NCBI GenBank assembly: GCA_902619925.1
Contig: CACNFY010000004.1
Coordinates: 1-64,000, forward strand
DNA length: 64,000 nt
Origin: an uncultured Pelagibacteraceae bacterium
GTDB taxonomy: Bacteria; Pseudomonadota; Alphaproteobacteria; Pelagibacterales; Pelagibacteraceae
Reading direction: 5' to 3'
Position 1 is the first letter of the stretch. The number at the start of each line of letters is the position of its first letter. Below the pieces are notes generated by a model. The model was not told where the DNA came from, did no database searches, and was given only the letters and a program-made list of their open reading frames with translations. Shown piece after piece: positions 21,757-31,011 of this stretch. Both the position numbers and the translations under genes were made by a program.

Positions 21757-22652
21757 TGCATTTCGTTAAAAAAACAGTAAAACAAAAAAGAAACGATTTT
21801 GTAAAAAAAATACAATCTGGGAAAATTTTAAGAGTACCTGGAGCTTATAATCCACTAACAGCAAAATTAATTGAAGAAATTGGTTATGATGCAATATATG
21901 TTTCCGGTGGAGTAATGTCTAATGATCTTGGCTATCCAGATATTGGTCTAACATCTTTAGAGGATGTTAGTAGCAGATCAAGGCAGATAGCTAGAATTAC
22001 AAATCTTCCTACCATTGTAGATATTGATACTGGATTTAAAAATTGTTCTAAAACTATAAAAACTTTTGAAAAATTTGGTATAACAGCAGTTCACATTGAA
22101 GATCAAATAGATCAAAAAAGATGTGGTCATCTAGATAATAAGGAAATTATTAGTCAAAAGAAAATGGTTAAAAAAATTAAAGAGTGTGTAAAAGCAAAAA
22201 AAGACAAAAATTTTAAAATTATAGCCCGATCAGATGCTAGGTCAGTTGAAGGCTTAGATAAAATGATAGATAGATGTAAAGCATACATTGATGCGGGTGC
22301 TGAAATTATATTTCCAGAGGCACTGAAGGATGAGAAAGAATTCGAAACTGTTAGAAAATGCTTAGATACATATTTATTGGCAAATATGACAGAATTTGGA
22401 AAATCTAAATTATTAGATTATAAAGTCTTAGAAAATTTGGGGTTTAATATAGTGATTTATCCAGTAACAACACAAAGACTTGCAATGAAAAGTGTTGAGG
22501 ATGGATTGCGTGCTATTTTTGACGATGGACATCAAAATAATTTAATTGATAAAATGCAAACAAGAAAAAGGTTATACAAACTAGTTGATTACGAAAAATA
22601 TAATTCTTTAGACAAGAAAATTTATAATTTTAGTACTGAGGGACATGAATAA
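21756..22652 (+). CDS. prpB: methylisocitrate lyase
   Basis: ORF; RVPGAYNPLTAKLIEEIGYDAIYVSGG, HIEDQIDQKRCGHLDNKEI. Confidence 0.93.
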   Translation: MHFVKKTVKQKRNDFVKKIQSGKILRVPGAYNPLTAKLIEEIGYDAIYVSGGVMSNDLGYPDIGLTSLEDVSSRSRQIARITNLPTIVDIDTGFKNCSKTIKTFEKFGITAVHIEDQIDQKRCGHLDNKEIISQKKMVKKIKECVKAKKDKNFKIIARSDARSVEGLDKMIDRCKAYIDAGAEIIFPEALKDEKEFETVRKCLDTYLLANMTEFGKSKLLDYKVLENLGFNIVIYPVTTQRLAMKSVEDGLRAIFDDGHQNNLIDKMQTRKRLYKLVDYEKYNSLDKKIYNFSTEGHE

Positions 22653-23776
22653 TGGATGCAGATATTAAAAAAGGGTTAATGGGGGTTACGGTAGACGAGA
22701 CCTCAGTATCAAAAGTAATGCCTGAAATAAACTCTTTAACTTATAGAGGTTATGCTGCACAGGATTTATGTGCGAATTGTAAATTTGAAGAAGTAGCATA
22801 TCTTATTCTAAATGGAGAACTTCCGACCAAAAAACAATTAAAAGATTTTGAGAAGAAAGAGAAAAAAGAGAGAAAACTTTCTAAGACGTTATTGCAAGAT
22901 ATTAAAAATTTTCCAAAAAAAGCTCATCCAATGGATGCAGCGAGAACAGCCGTGAGCATAATGGGACTTGAGGACAAAGAAACCAAAGATAATTCTCCTA
23001 AAGCAAACATGAGAAAGGTTATGAGAATTTTTGCAAAAACTCCAGTTGCTTTAGCAGCTTTCTATAGATCAAGAAAAGGTAAAAAAATAATACCTCCAAA
23101 AAAGAATCTTTCTTTTTCAGAAAATTTTTTTCATATGTGCTTTGGTAAAGTTCCAAATAAAGATATCGTAAAAGCGTTTGATGTCTCATTAATATTATAT
23201 GCTGAACACAGTTTTAATGTTTCAACTTTTACTGCAAGAACCATCACAAGCAGTCTATCAGACATTCATGGAGCAATAACTGGAGCTATTGCAAGTTTGA
23301 AAGGACCTTTACATGGTGGTGCAAATGAAGAAGTGATGCATATGATGAACAAAATTAAAAAACCTGAAAATGCTTTAAAATGGATTAACAAAGCTTTAGA
23401 TAATAAAGACGTCGTAATGGGTTTTGGTCATAGAGTTTACAAAAGTGGAGATTCTAGAGTTCCCACTATGAGGAAATACTTTAGTAAAGTTGCAAAAATT
23501 AAAAAAGATAAAAAATTTGAAAAAATTTACAACATTATAGAAAAAGTCATGGTTGATAGGAAAAATATTCATCCGAATGTCGATTATCCTACAGGTCCAA
23601 CTTATCATTTAATGGGTTTTGATACTGATTTTTTTACACCAATTTTTGTTATATCAAGAATTACTGGTTGGTCAGCCCATATTATGGAACAATACTCTAC
23701 GAACAAATTAATCAGACCACTTGCCGCTTACAAAGGTAATAATCATAGACAAGTGATTGATTTAAAAAACAGATAA
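22652..23776 (+). CDS. prpC: 2-methylcitrate synthase / citrate synthase family
   Basis: ORF; GVTVDETSVSKVMPEINSLTYRGYAAQDL, GPLHGGANEEVMHMM, VMGFGHRVYKSGDSR. Confidence 0.93.
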   Translation: MDADIKKGLMGVTVDETSVSKVMPEINSLTYRGYAAQDLCANCKFEEVAYLILNGELPTKKQLKDFEKKEKKERKLSKTLLQDIKNFPKKAHPMDAARTAVSIMGLEDKETKDNSPKANMRKVMRIFAKTPVALAAFYRSRKGKKIIPPKKNLSFSENFFHMCFGKVPNKDIVKAFDVSLILYAEHSFNVSTFTARTITSSLSDIHGAITGAIASLKGPLHGGANEEVMHMMNKIKKPENALKWINKALDNKDVVMGFGHRVYKSGDSRVPTMRKYFSKVAKIKKDKKFEKIYNIIEKVMVDRKNIHPNVDYPTGPTYHLMGFDTDFFTPIFVISRITGWSAHIMEQYSTNKLIRPLAAYKGNNHRQVIDLKNR

Positions 23777-23778
23777 TA

Positions 23779-24786
23779 TTAACTAAAAGCCTCTGTCCAA
23801 GAACCTTGAGTCGAAGCTTTTGAATATTCAGTAGCACGACCTTCAAAAAAGTTCATATGCTCAACAGCATTAAGCATAGTATCTAACCAAGTTAACGGAT
23901 TTTTTTGTACATCATATATTGGCTCAAGACCAAGTTGAACTAATCTTCTGTTGCCAATAAATCTGATGTAATCTTTAACCTCTTGTGCAGTCAGACCTTT
24001 CATCGGACCCATTTCAAAAGCTAGATCAATAAATGCATCCTCGTGCTCAACAATAGTTCTGCAAGCTTCGTAAAGTTCTTTTTTTAATTTTGGAGTCCAA
24101 ATTTCAGGATTTTCTTTAATGAACTCTTTAAAAATTCTAATCATCGAATTACAATGAAGAGTTTCATCTCTGACAGACCAAGTAACTATTTGGCCCATTC
24201 CTTTTAGTTTATTATGCCTTGGAAAGTTTAATAAAATTGCAAAGCTTGCAAAAAGCTGTAGTCCTTCTGTGAATGCGCTGAATACAGCAACCGTTTTTGC
24301 AATATCTTCTTTTGAATTTACATTAAAGCCTTGCATGTAGTCATACTTATCTTTCATTTCTTTATACTTCATAAATGCAGAATATTCTGACTCAGGCATT
24401 CCAATTGTATCTAATAAATGTGAGTAAGCTGCAACATGGACTGTTTCCATTGCTGCAAATGCTGTCATCATCATTAATACTTCTGTTGGTTTGAAAACAC
24501 TTGTGTAATGTCTAAGATAGCAGTTGTTAACTTCAACATCTGCCTGAGTAAAAAACCTAAATATTTGAGTTACAAGATTTTTTTCAGGTTGAGATAAATT
24601 TTTTTGCCAATCTCTTACATCATCGCCAAGTGGAACCTCCTCTGGCAACCAATGTATTCTCTGCTGTGTTAACCAGGCATCATAACACCACGGATATCTA
24701 AATGGTTTATAAACTGGATTCTCAACTAATAGTCCCATTTTTTTTGGTTGAATTGTTTGTTTGTTAGCTTTCTCAATTACTGACAT
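23779..24786 (-). CDS. nrdB: ribonucleoside-diphosphate reductase, beta subunit
   Basis: ORF; ADVEVNNCYL...METVHVAAYSHLL (Asp, Glu, His ligands and Tyr at E. coli-like spacing); ATG at 24786 preceded by GAGGAG. Confidence 0.93.
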   Translation of the reverse strand: MSVIEKANKQTIQPKKMGLLVENPVYKPFRYPWCYDAWLTQQRIHWLPEEVPLGDDVRDWQKNLSQPEKNLVTQIFRFFTQADVEVNNCYLRHYTSVFKPTEVLMMMTAFAAMETVHVAAYSHLLDTIGMPESEYSAFMKYKEMKDKYDYMQGFNVNSKEDIAKTVAVFSAFTEGLQLFASFAILLNFPRHNKLKGMGQIVTWSVRDETLHCNSMIRIFKEFIKENPEIWTPKLKKELYEACRTIVEHEDAFIDLAFEMGPMKGLTAQEVKDYIRFIGNRRLVQLGLEPIYDVQKNPLTWLDTMLNAVEHMNFFEGRATEYSKASTQGSWTEAFS

Positions 24787-26720
24787 GATAGACACTCCTC
24801 ATATTTATTTTCTTCTTCCTGTATTTGTTTATTTTTAGATTTGTATACATTCGCTGTGATGTCAGTTGAATCAGCATTATTGACATTTTCAGCTCTTTGT
24901 ATTGATTTTGACCTGCAATAATAAAGACTCTTCAATCCTTTTTTCCAAGCTTGAAAATGGATTTGGTGAAGATCTTTTTTATGTACATCCGCAGGTAAAA
25001 ATAAGTTTATAGATTGTGCTTGTGAGATATGTGGTGTTCTATCTGCACTAAGATCAACAAGCCATCTTTGGTCAAGCTCAAATGCTGTCTTAAACACATC
25101 TTTTTCATCTTTAGTTAAAAAATCTAGATGGGAAACAGAACCTTGATTTGTTGTGATACTAGACCAAGTTTCATCATCATTTTTTCCATACTTTTCTAAC
25201 AGCTTCATAAGATATTTGTTTCTAACATTAAATGAACCTGATAGAGTTTTATGTGTATAACTATTTGCAGCAACTGGTTCAACGCCCGGGGAGGTTCCTC
25301 CACAAATTATTGATATGGAAGCAGTTGGGGCTATTGCAGTTTTGTTAGAAAATCTCTCCATTATTCCATAGTCTGCAGCGTCTGGACATGCACCTCTTTC
25401 CTCAGCTAGGTCCTTTGATGATTGATCTACTTTTTTTTGTATATTTTCAAATATTTGCTTGTTCCAAACTTTACTCATCACAGACTCCAAAGGCATCATT
25501 TTCTTTTGAAAATAAGAGTGTAAACCCATTACCCCAAGACCAACGCTTCTCTCCTTAATTGCAGAATAAGTTGCATCACTAAACTCATCTGGTGCGTTTT
25601 CAATGAAATCTGTAAGTACATTATCTAAAAATCTCATTACATCACCTATAAACAATTCATCGTCTTTCCACTCATCATATTTTTCAACATTTAAGGATGA
25701 CAAACAACAAACTGCTGTCCTGTCTCTACCATCTTTATCTATTCCTGTGGGTAAAGTTATTTCGCTACATAAGTTTGATGTTTTAACTGTTAAGCCAGCT
25801 AGTTTATGATGTTGAGGAATTTGTCTATTAACAGTATCAATATAAATTATATACGGCTCGCCAGTTTCAATTCTAGCAGTTAATAATCTAATCCATAAAT
25901 TTCTTGCTGAAACAGTCGACTGAACAGCACCGTCTTTAGGGCTCTTAAGTGCCCATTGTTCATCAAGTTCAACAGCTCTCATAAAAGCATCTGACACCAG
26001 AACTCCATGATGTAAGTTTAATGCTTTTCTATTTGGATCGCCTCCGGTTGGTCTTCTCATTTCTATAAACTCTTCTATTTCGGGATGATCAATTGGTAAA
26101 TAACACGCAGCTGAACCTCTTCTCAAAGATCCTTGGCTGATTGCCATTGTCAAAGAGTCCATAACTTTAATAAAAGGAATTATTCCAGATGTCTTACCTA
26201 CTCTTCCAATCTTTTCACCAATAGATCTTAAGTTACCCCAATAGCTACCTATGCCACCACCTCTAGCTGCCAACCAAACATTTTCGCTCCAAAGTCCAAG
26301 TATTCCGTTTAAACTATCTCCTGCTTCATTTAAGAAACATGAAATTGGCAGACCTCTTGTTGTACCTCCATTTGATAAAACTGGTGTTGCGGGCATAAAC
26401 CATAAATTGCTTATATAGTTATATAATCTCTGAGCATGCAAATTATCATCTGCATAATGACTCGCCACTCTCGCAAATAAATCTTGGAAAGACTCATTTT
26501 CACCCAAATATCTGTCGCTTAAAGTGGCTCTTCCAAAATCAGTAAGATTTTCATCTCGGTCTCTATCAATTTTAATTGTAATACCTCTCGAATTTTGAAA
26601 CAGCTCTGTGTTATTATTGAGCGAAAATAAATCTGGTCTTTTATCTTTGTTTTCTGATACTACCTCTGGTTTAAATTCAGAGACAGCTTTCTTTATAGCC
26701 TGAGACAATACTTTGTTCAT
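24777..26720 (-). CDS. nrdA: ribonucleoside-diphosphate reductase, alpha subunit (no N-terminal ATP-cone apparent)
   Basis: ORF; SNLCSEITLP, MPATPVLSNGGTTRGLPISCFL, C-terminal redox CLSCQ. Confidence 0.94.
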   Translation of the reverse strand: MNKVLSQAIKKAVSEFKPEVVSENKDKRPDLFSLNNNTELFQNSRGITIKIDRDRDENLTDFGRATLSDRYLGENESFQDLFARVASHYADDNLHAQRLYNYISNLWFMPATPVLSNGGTTRGLPISCFLNEAGDSLNGILGLWSENVWLAARGGGIGSYWGNLRSIGEKIGRVGKTSGIIPFIKVMDSLTMAISQGSLRRGSAACYLPIDHPEIEEFIEMRRPTGGDPNRKALNLHHGVLVSDAFMRAVELDEQWALKSPKDGAVQSTVSARNLWIRLLTARIETGEPYIIYIDTVNRQIPQHHKLAGLTVKTSNLCSEITLPTGIDKDGRDRTAVCCLSSLNVEKYDEWKDDELFIGDVMRFLDNVLTDFIENAPDEFSDATYSAIKERSVGLGVMGLHSYFQKKMMPLESVMSKVWNKQIFENIQKKVDQSSKDLAEERGACPDAADYGIMERFSNKTAIAPTASISIICGGTSPGVEPVAANSYTHKTLSGSFNVRNKYLMKLLEKYGKNDDETWSSITTNQGSVSHLDFLTKDEKDVFKTAFELDQRWLVDLSADRTPHISQAQSINLFLPADVHKKDLHQIHFQAWKKGLKSLYYCRSKSIQRAENVNNADSTDITANVYKSKNKQIQEEENKYEECLSCQ

Positions 26721-26755
26721 TTAACTCCCTATTTTATAGTACTTTTTAAGTAAAA

Positions 26756-26771
26756 CAACTATATGTTGTGT
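26756..26771. promoter_or_regulatory. NrdR-box-like operator 1 upstream of nrdA
   Basis: CAACTATATGTTGTGT matches the NrdR consensus ACACWATATATWGTGT at 13 of 16 positions by eye; about 36 bp upstream of the nrdA start. Confidence 0.65.
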
Positions 26772-26786
26772 GTAGATTTCTGTAAT

Positions 26787-26802
26787 ACACTATATAAATT
26801 AG
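26787..26802. promoter_or_regulatory. NrdR-box-like operator 2 upstream of nrdA
   Basis: ACACTATATAAATTAG, about 12 of 16 matches to the NrdR consensus, exactly 31 bp from box 1 (the typical tandem spacing of NrdR boxes). Confidence 0.6.
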
Positions 26803-26877
26803 AAATCAATAGAACATTTATAGAACACATGAAAAAAATATGCAATAAAAAAGTTAAAAAAATATACATATATCAAC

Positions 26878-28326
26878 ATGCAAAAAGAAAAGAAAATAGA
26901 CCCGTTCGGCTTTAGAGAATATGACGCAAGATGGCTGTTCCCTGAAAGCATTAATGAACTGGGAATCGAGTCGGTTGGTAAAGGCTTTGGAACACAAGTA
27001 ATTAAAAAAAATAAAAATCCAACTGTTACCGTAGGCCATGATTACCGATCTTATAGTGAAAATGTTAAAAAGAATTTTATCAAAGGTTTAATATCAACAG
27101 GATGCAATGTAAAGGACATAGGATTATGTCTTTCACCAACAGTTTACTTTTCTCAATTTAAATTAAATTCCGATGCAATTGCAATGATCACGGCAAGCCA
27201 TAATGAAAATGGATGGACAGGAATAAAAATGGGTATCGAAAAAGGTTTAACACATTGTAAAGATGAAATGTCAGACTTAAAAAATATCGTTTTGAATGAG
27301 CAGTTCGTAACAGGTTCTGGAAAATATGAACAAATCAAAGATTTTAATAAAATTTATATTAAAGAGCTATCAAAAAACAAATTAAAAACAAAATTAAAAG
27401 TCGTTGCAGCATGTGGCAATGGAACTGCAGGAATATTTGCACCCGATGTATTAAAGGGTATAGGTTGTGAAGTAATAGAGTTAGATTGTAATTTGGATTA
27501 CACATTTCCTAGGTATAATCCTAATCCCGAAGATATGGGAATGCTTCATGAAATTGCAAAATGTGTTAAAGAAAATAATGCGGATGTGGGTTTTGGATTT
27601 GATGGTGATGGAGATAGAGTTGGTGTAATAGATAATAATGGTAATGAAATTTTTGCAGATAAAATTGGATTATTGATTGCCAGAAACATATCAAATACTT
27701 ACAAAAATTCAAAATTTATAGTGGACGTGAAGTCAACAGGATTGTTTGTGAATGATCAAGTATTAAAAAAAAATAATTGTAAAACAATTTATTGGAAAAC
27801 TGGACATTCTTACATAAAAAGAAAAGTTAACGAAGATAATGCAATTGCAGGTTTTGAAAAAAGTGGTCATTTCTTTTTTAACAATCCTCTTGGTTATGGA
27901 TTTGATGATGGTATTAATTCTGCAATACAGGTATGTAAATTGTTAGATAATCAATCTGAATCATTAAATAGCTTAATAGAGAATTTACCTAAAACTTATC
28001 AAAGTCCTACAATGGGACCATTTTGTAAAGATGAGGAAAAATATGATGTAATTGAAGAACTAATTAATAAAATTAATAAACTTAAAAAAGAAAAATTCAA
28101 AATTAAAGGACAGATTATAACAGATATATTAACTGTTAATGGAGTAAGATTCTCTTTAGAGGATGGATCTTGGGGATTAATTAGAGCCTCATCAAACAAA
28201 CCCTCATTAGTTGTTGTTACTGAGAGTCCGACCTCGGATGATTTAAAAAAAGAAATATTTTTTTTTATTGATAAACTGCTCCAAGCAACTGGTAAAATCG
28301 GTGAATACGACCAGAAAATAAACTAA
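26878..28326 (+). CDS. phosphomannomutase/phosphoglucomutase
   Basis: ORF; FREYDARWLFPESINELG, ITASHNENGWTGIKMG (phosphoserine loop), GFDGDGDRVGVID (Mg-binding). Confidence 0.92.
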   Translation: MQKEKKIDPFGFREYDARWLFPESINELGIESVGKGFGTQVIKKNKNPTVTVGHDYRSYSENVKKNFIKGLISTGCNVKDIGLCLSPTVYFSQFKLNSDAIAMITASHNENGWTGIKMGIEKGLTHCKDEMSDLKNIVLNEQFVTGSGKYEQIKDFNKIYIKELSKNKLKTKLKVVAACGNGTAGIFAPDVLKGIGCEVIELDCNLDYTFPRYNPNPEDMGMLHEIAKCVKENNADVGFGFDGDGDRVGVIDNNGNEIFADKIGLLIARNISNTYKNSKFIVDVKSTGLFVNDQVLKKNNCKTIYWKTGHSYIKRKVNEDNAIAGFEKSGHFFFNNPLGYGFDDGINSAIQVCKLLDNQSESLNSLIENLPKTYQSPTMGPFCKDEEKYDVIEELINKINKLKKEKFKIKGQIITDILTVNGVRFSLEDGSWGLIRASSNKPSLVVVTESPTSDDLKKEIFFFIDKLLQATGKIGEYDQKIN

Positions 28327-29156
28327 ATATTAAAAAATCTATAAATAAATATTGTTCCAACCACATATAAGAAGACACCAAATAACCTTTGTGCTTTTAA
28401 TTTATCCATTTTATAAACAGTGTTTGCGCCTACCCTAGCCATAAAACTTGTAATTGGAACAAATAATATAAAAGCGGGGATGTTAATAAATCCTATGCTA
28501 AATGGTAATGATACATCAAAATAAAAGCCAGATATTAAAAAACCAATTGAACCTGTAAAGGATATAAAAAAGCCTATAGCAGCAGCACTACCTATACATT
28601 TGCTTATAGGATAGCCAAGATACCTTAAAATCGGAACATTCATCATTGCACCTGTAATTCCCATTGGGGCTGATACAAATCCAGAGAATAAACCCAAGAA
28701 TAATCTTGGTGTTATTGATAAGTTTGGTTTAATTTTTTTTAACTTTTCTTGAGCAAGCATTAAATATGCACCAAACAAATATACAACCAGAGAGAAAAAA
28801 AGTACCAATGATTTAGTTTTCATAAAGGAAGCAAAAATTGTTCCCAGTATAACGCCCATTATTACAAAAATTCCAAAATTCTTAACAACACTAAAATCTA
28901 CAAGTTTGTTTTTATTATGTGTCATTACAGATACGGTTGAAGTAAAAATAGTAATTGTAAATGCAGTTCCCACTGTTAAATGCATCAAATAATTTTTATC
29001 AAAATTTAATGTTTCGAAAATAAAAAATAAACAAGGAACAGATATTAATCCTCCTCCTATACCGAATAGACCAGCAAAAAAGCCAACAGCTGTAGCTGCA
29101 AAAATTATTAGTAAAAAAAAATACCAATATTCATTTATTACAAACGCTAAAGACAG
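28323..29156 (-). CDS. TauE/SafE family sulfite exporter-like permease (second tandem copy; start codon unclear)
   Basis: ORF track begins at an internal TTG (28988), but the frame stays open to 29162 and upstream codons encode VINEYWYFFLLIIFAATAVGFFAGLFGIGGGLISVPCLFFIFETLNFDKNYLMHLTVG, homologous to the neighbouring copy. Confidence 0.75.
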   Translation of the reverse strand: MSLAFVINEYWYFFLLIIFAATAVGFFAGLFGIGGGLISVPCLFFIFETLNFDKNYLMHLTVGTAFTITIFTSTVSVMTHNKNKLVDFSVVKNFGIFVIMGVILGTIFASFMKTKSLVLFFSLVVYLFGAYLMLAQEKLKKIKPNLSITPRLFLGLFSGFVSAPMGITGAMMNVPILRYLGYPISKCIGSAAAIGFFISFTGSIGFLISGFYFDVSLPFSIGFINIPAFILFVPITSFMARVGANTVYKMDKLKAQRLFGVFLYVVGTIFIYRFFNI

Positions 29157-29170
29157 ACAAACCTACTTAG

Positions 29171-30007
29171 TTAAGTTATGCTAAAATATTCAAAAAAAGA
29201 TCTAGCAGATACAACTAATAAAAAACAGCCAAATATTCTACTCAATAATTTTTTATTTATTTTATAAACAACTTTGGCTCCAATCCTAGCCATTATCATT
29301 GTAATTGGCACAAAAACAATAAAACCTAAAAGGTTAATGTATCCAAAAGAGAACGGAGAATTTACATTATTAATAATATTTCCACCAATGATCATTGTGG
29401 TTGTACCTGTTAATGCAATTAAAAAACCAACTGCAGCTGCTGTCCCGATAGATGTACGGATATCATAACCAAATGTTCTTAAAAACGGAACCATCAACGA
29501 ACCACCGCCTATTCCTAAAGGCACCGATATAAATCCAATTAATAAACCTGAAATATTTTTTACCATTTTTGAAATCTCTTTCGGATTTTCTAATAATTTA
29601 TCTCTAAAGAATATAAAAAATAGACCAACACAAAATGAAAAAAAGGCAAAAAATAAAACCAAGGCTGGTGTTTTCATATTAACGGCTAAAAATGTACCAG
29701 CTAGAACACCAAGCACAATTAACAAACCAAAAGTTTTAACCATTTTAAAATCAACAGCTTTATATTCCATATGTGTTTTTGTAGAGATGATTGAAGTTGG
29801 AATAATAATTGCGAGTGATGTTCCAACTGATAAATGCATTCTTGTTAAGATATCAAAATCTAGTACGCTAAAAGCATAGTATAAAGCTGGAACCATTATA
29901 ATTCCTCCGCCAACACCCAACAATCCTGCCATAAAACCAGCCACAGTTGCTGCAATAGCTAAAACTGTAAGTAAATTTATAATTGTACTAGTATCTATGT
30001 TTTCCAT
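29171..30007 (-). CDS. TauE/SafE family sulfite exporter-like permease
   Basis: ORF; AGFMAGLLGVGGGIIMVPALYY repeated as GLLIGFISVPLGIGGGSLMVPFL. Confidence 0.88.
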   Translation of the reverse strand: MENIDTSTIINLLTVLAIAATVAGFMAGLLGVGGGIIMVPALYYAFSVLDFDILTRMHLSVGTSLAIIIPTSIISTKTHMEYKAVDFKMVKTFGLLIVLGVLAGTFLAVNMKTPALVLFFAFFSFCVGLFFIFFRDKLLENPKEISKMVKNISGLLIGFISVPLGIGGGSLMVPFLRTFGYDIRTSIGTAAAVGFLIALTGTTTMIIGGNIINNVNSPFSFGYINLLGFIVFVPITMIMARIGAKVVYKINKKLLSRIFGCFLLVVSARSFFEYFSIT

Positions 30008-31011
30008 TAAATTGAAGCTTGATTTGCTTTCTCATTATTTTGAGCAATATCCATTATGTATTTTGCTTTTTGAAAATCAGAATCTCTTGCCATCATATTA
30101 TCGCTTAAATATCTTTTCCACTCTTTAGAACCAGGTTGTCCATGATACAAACCAACAGTATGTCTCATGATATGATTAACTTTAGTGCCATTTTTAACCT
30201 CCTCTTCTAAATAACTTAAAAGTTTTTTAACAATATCCTCTCTTGATAAAACATTAGTATTGTTAAAAATTTCTTTTTCTATTTCACTTAAAAAGTAAGG
30301 ATTTTGATAAATAGCTCTTCCAATCATTACACCATCACAATTTTGTAAATGATTTTTAATTTGGTCTATGGAGGTAATACCTCCATTTATAATAATTTCT
30401 AAATCTGGATTTGATTTCTTTATTTCATATACCATTTTATAGTTTAGCTTAGGAATATTAAGGTTTTGCTTAGGTGTTAACCCTTTTAAAATAGCCTTTC
30501 TAGCGTGTAAAATGATGGTCGATGATCCGGCATCCTTAATTTTATTGATAAACATATTTAGATAATCAAATTCTTCAGTATTATCAAAACCAATTCTTGT
30601 TTTTGCAGTAACTGGAATTTTGCAAGAATTAGACATTTCATTAATACATTCTGCAACAAGATCTGGTTCTTTCATTAAACACGCACCAAAAGAATTTTTT
30701 TGTACTTTTTTACTTGGACACCCAAGATTAAGATTTATCTCGTTGTAACCTAAATCTTCTGAGATTTTAGCTACCTCAGATAGTTCTTTTTTATCAGAAC
30801 CACCTACCTGCAGTGCAACAGGTTTTTCTTCCTCTCTAAACCCTAATATTTTTTTTCTATCCCCGTGAATTGCAGACTTTGTTGCAACCATCTCTGAATA
30901 CAGCATTACATTTTTGCTTATAAGTCTTAAAAAAAATCTATCGTGTCTATCTGTGCAATCCATCATAGGTGCAACAGAAATTTTTCTATTTATCTTTTTA
31001 TTAATATCCAA
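30007..31011 (-). CDS. dusA: tRNA-dihydrouridine synthase A
   Basis: ORF; KISVAPMMDCTDRHDRFFLRLIS, NLNLGCPSKKVQKNSFGACLM, MRHTVGLYHGQPGSKEWKRYLS. Confidence 0.93.
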   Translation of the reverse strand: MDINKKINRKISVAPMMDCTDRHDRFFLRLISKNVMLYSEMVATKSAIHGDRKKILGFREEEKPVALQVGGSDKKELSEVAKISEDLGYNEINLNLGCPSKKVQKNSFGACLMKEPDLVAECINEMSNSCKIPVTAKTRIGFDNTEEFDYLNMFINKIKDAGSSTIILHARKAILKGLTPKQNLNIPKLNYKMVYEIKKSNPDLEIIINGGITSIDQIKNHLQNCDGVMIGRAIYQNPYFLSEIEKEIFNNTNVLSREDIVKKLLSYLEEEVKNGTKVNHIMRHTVGLYHGQPGSKEWKRYLSDNMMARDSDFQKAKYIMDIAQNNEKANQASI

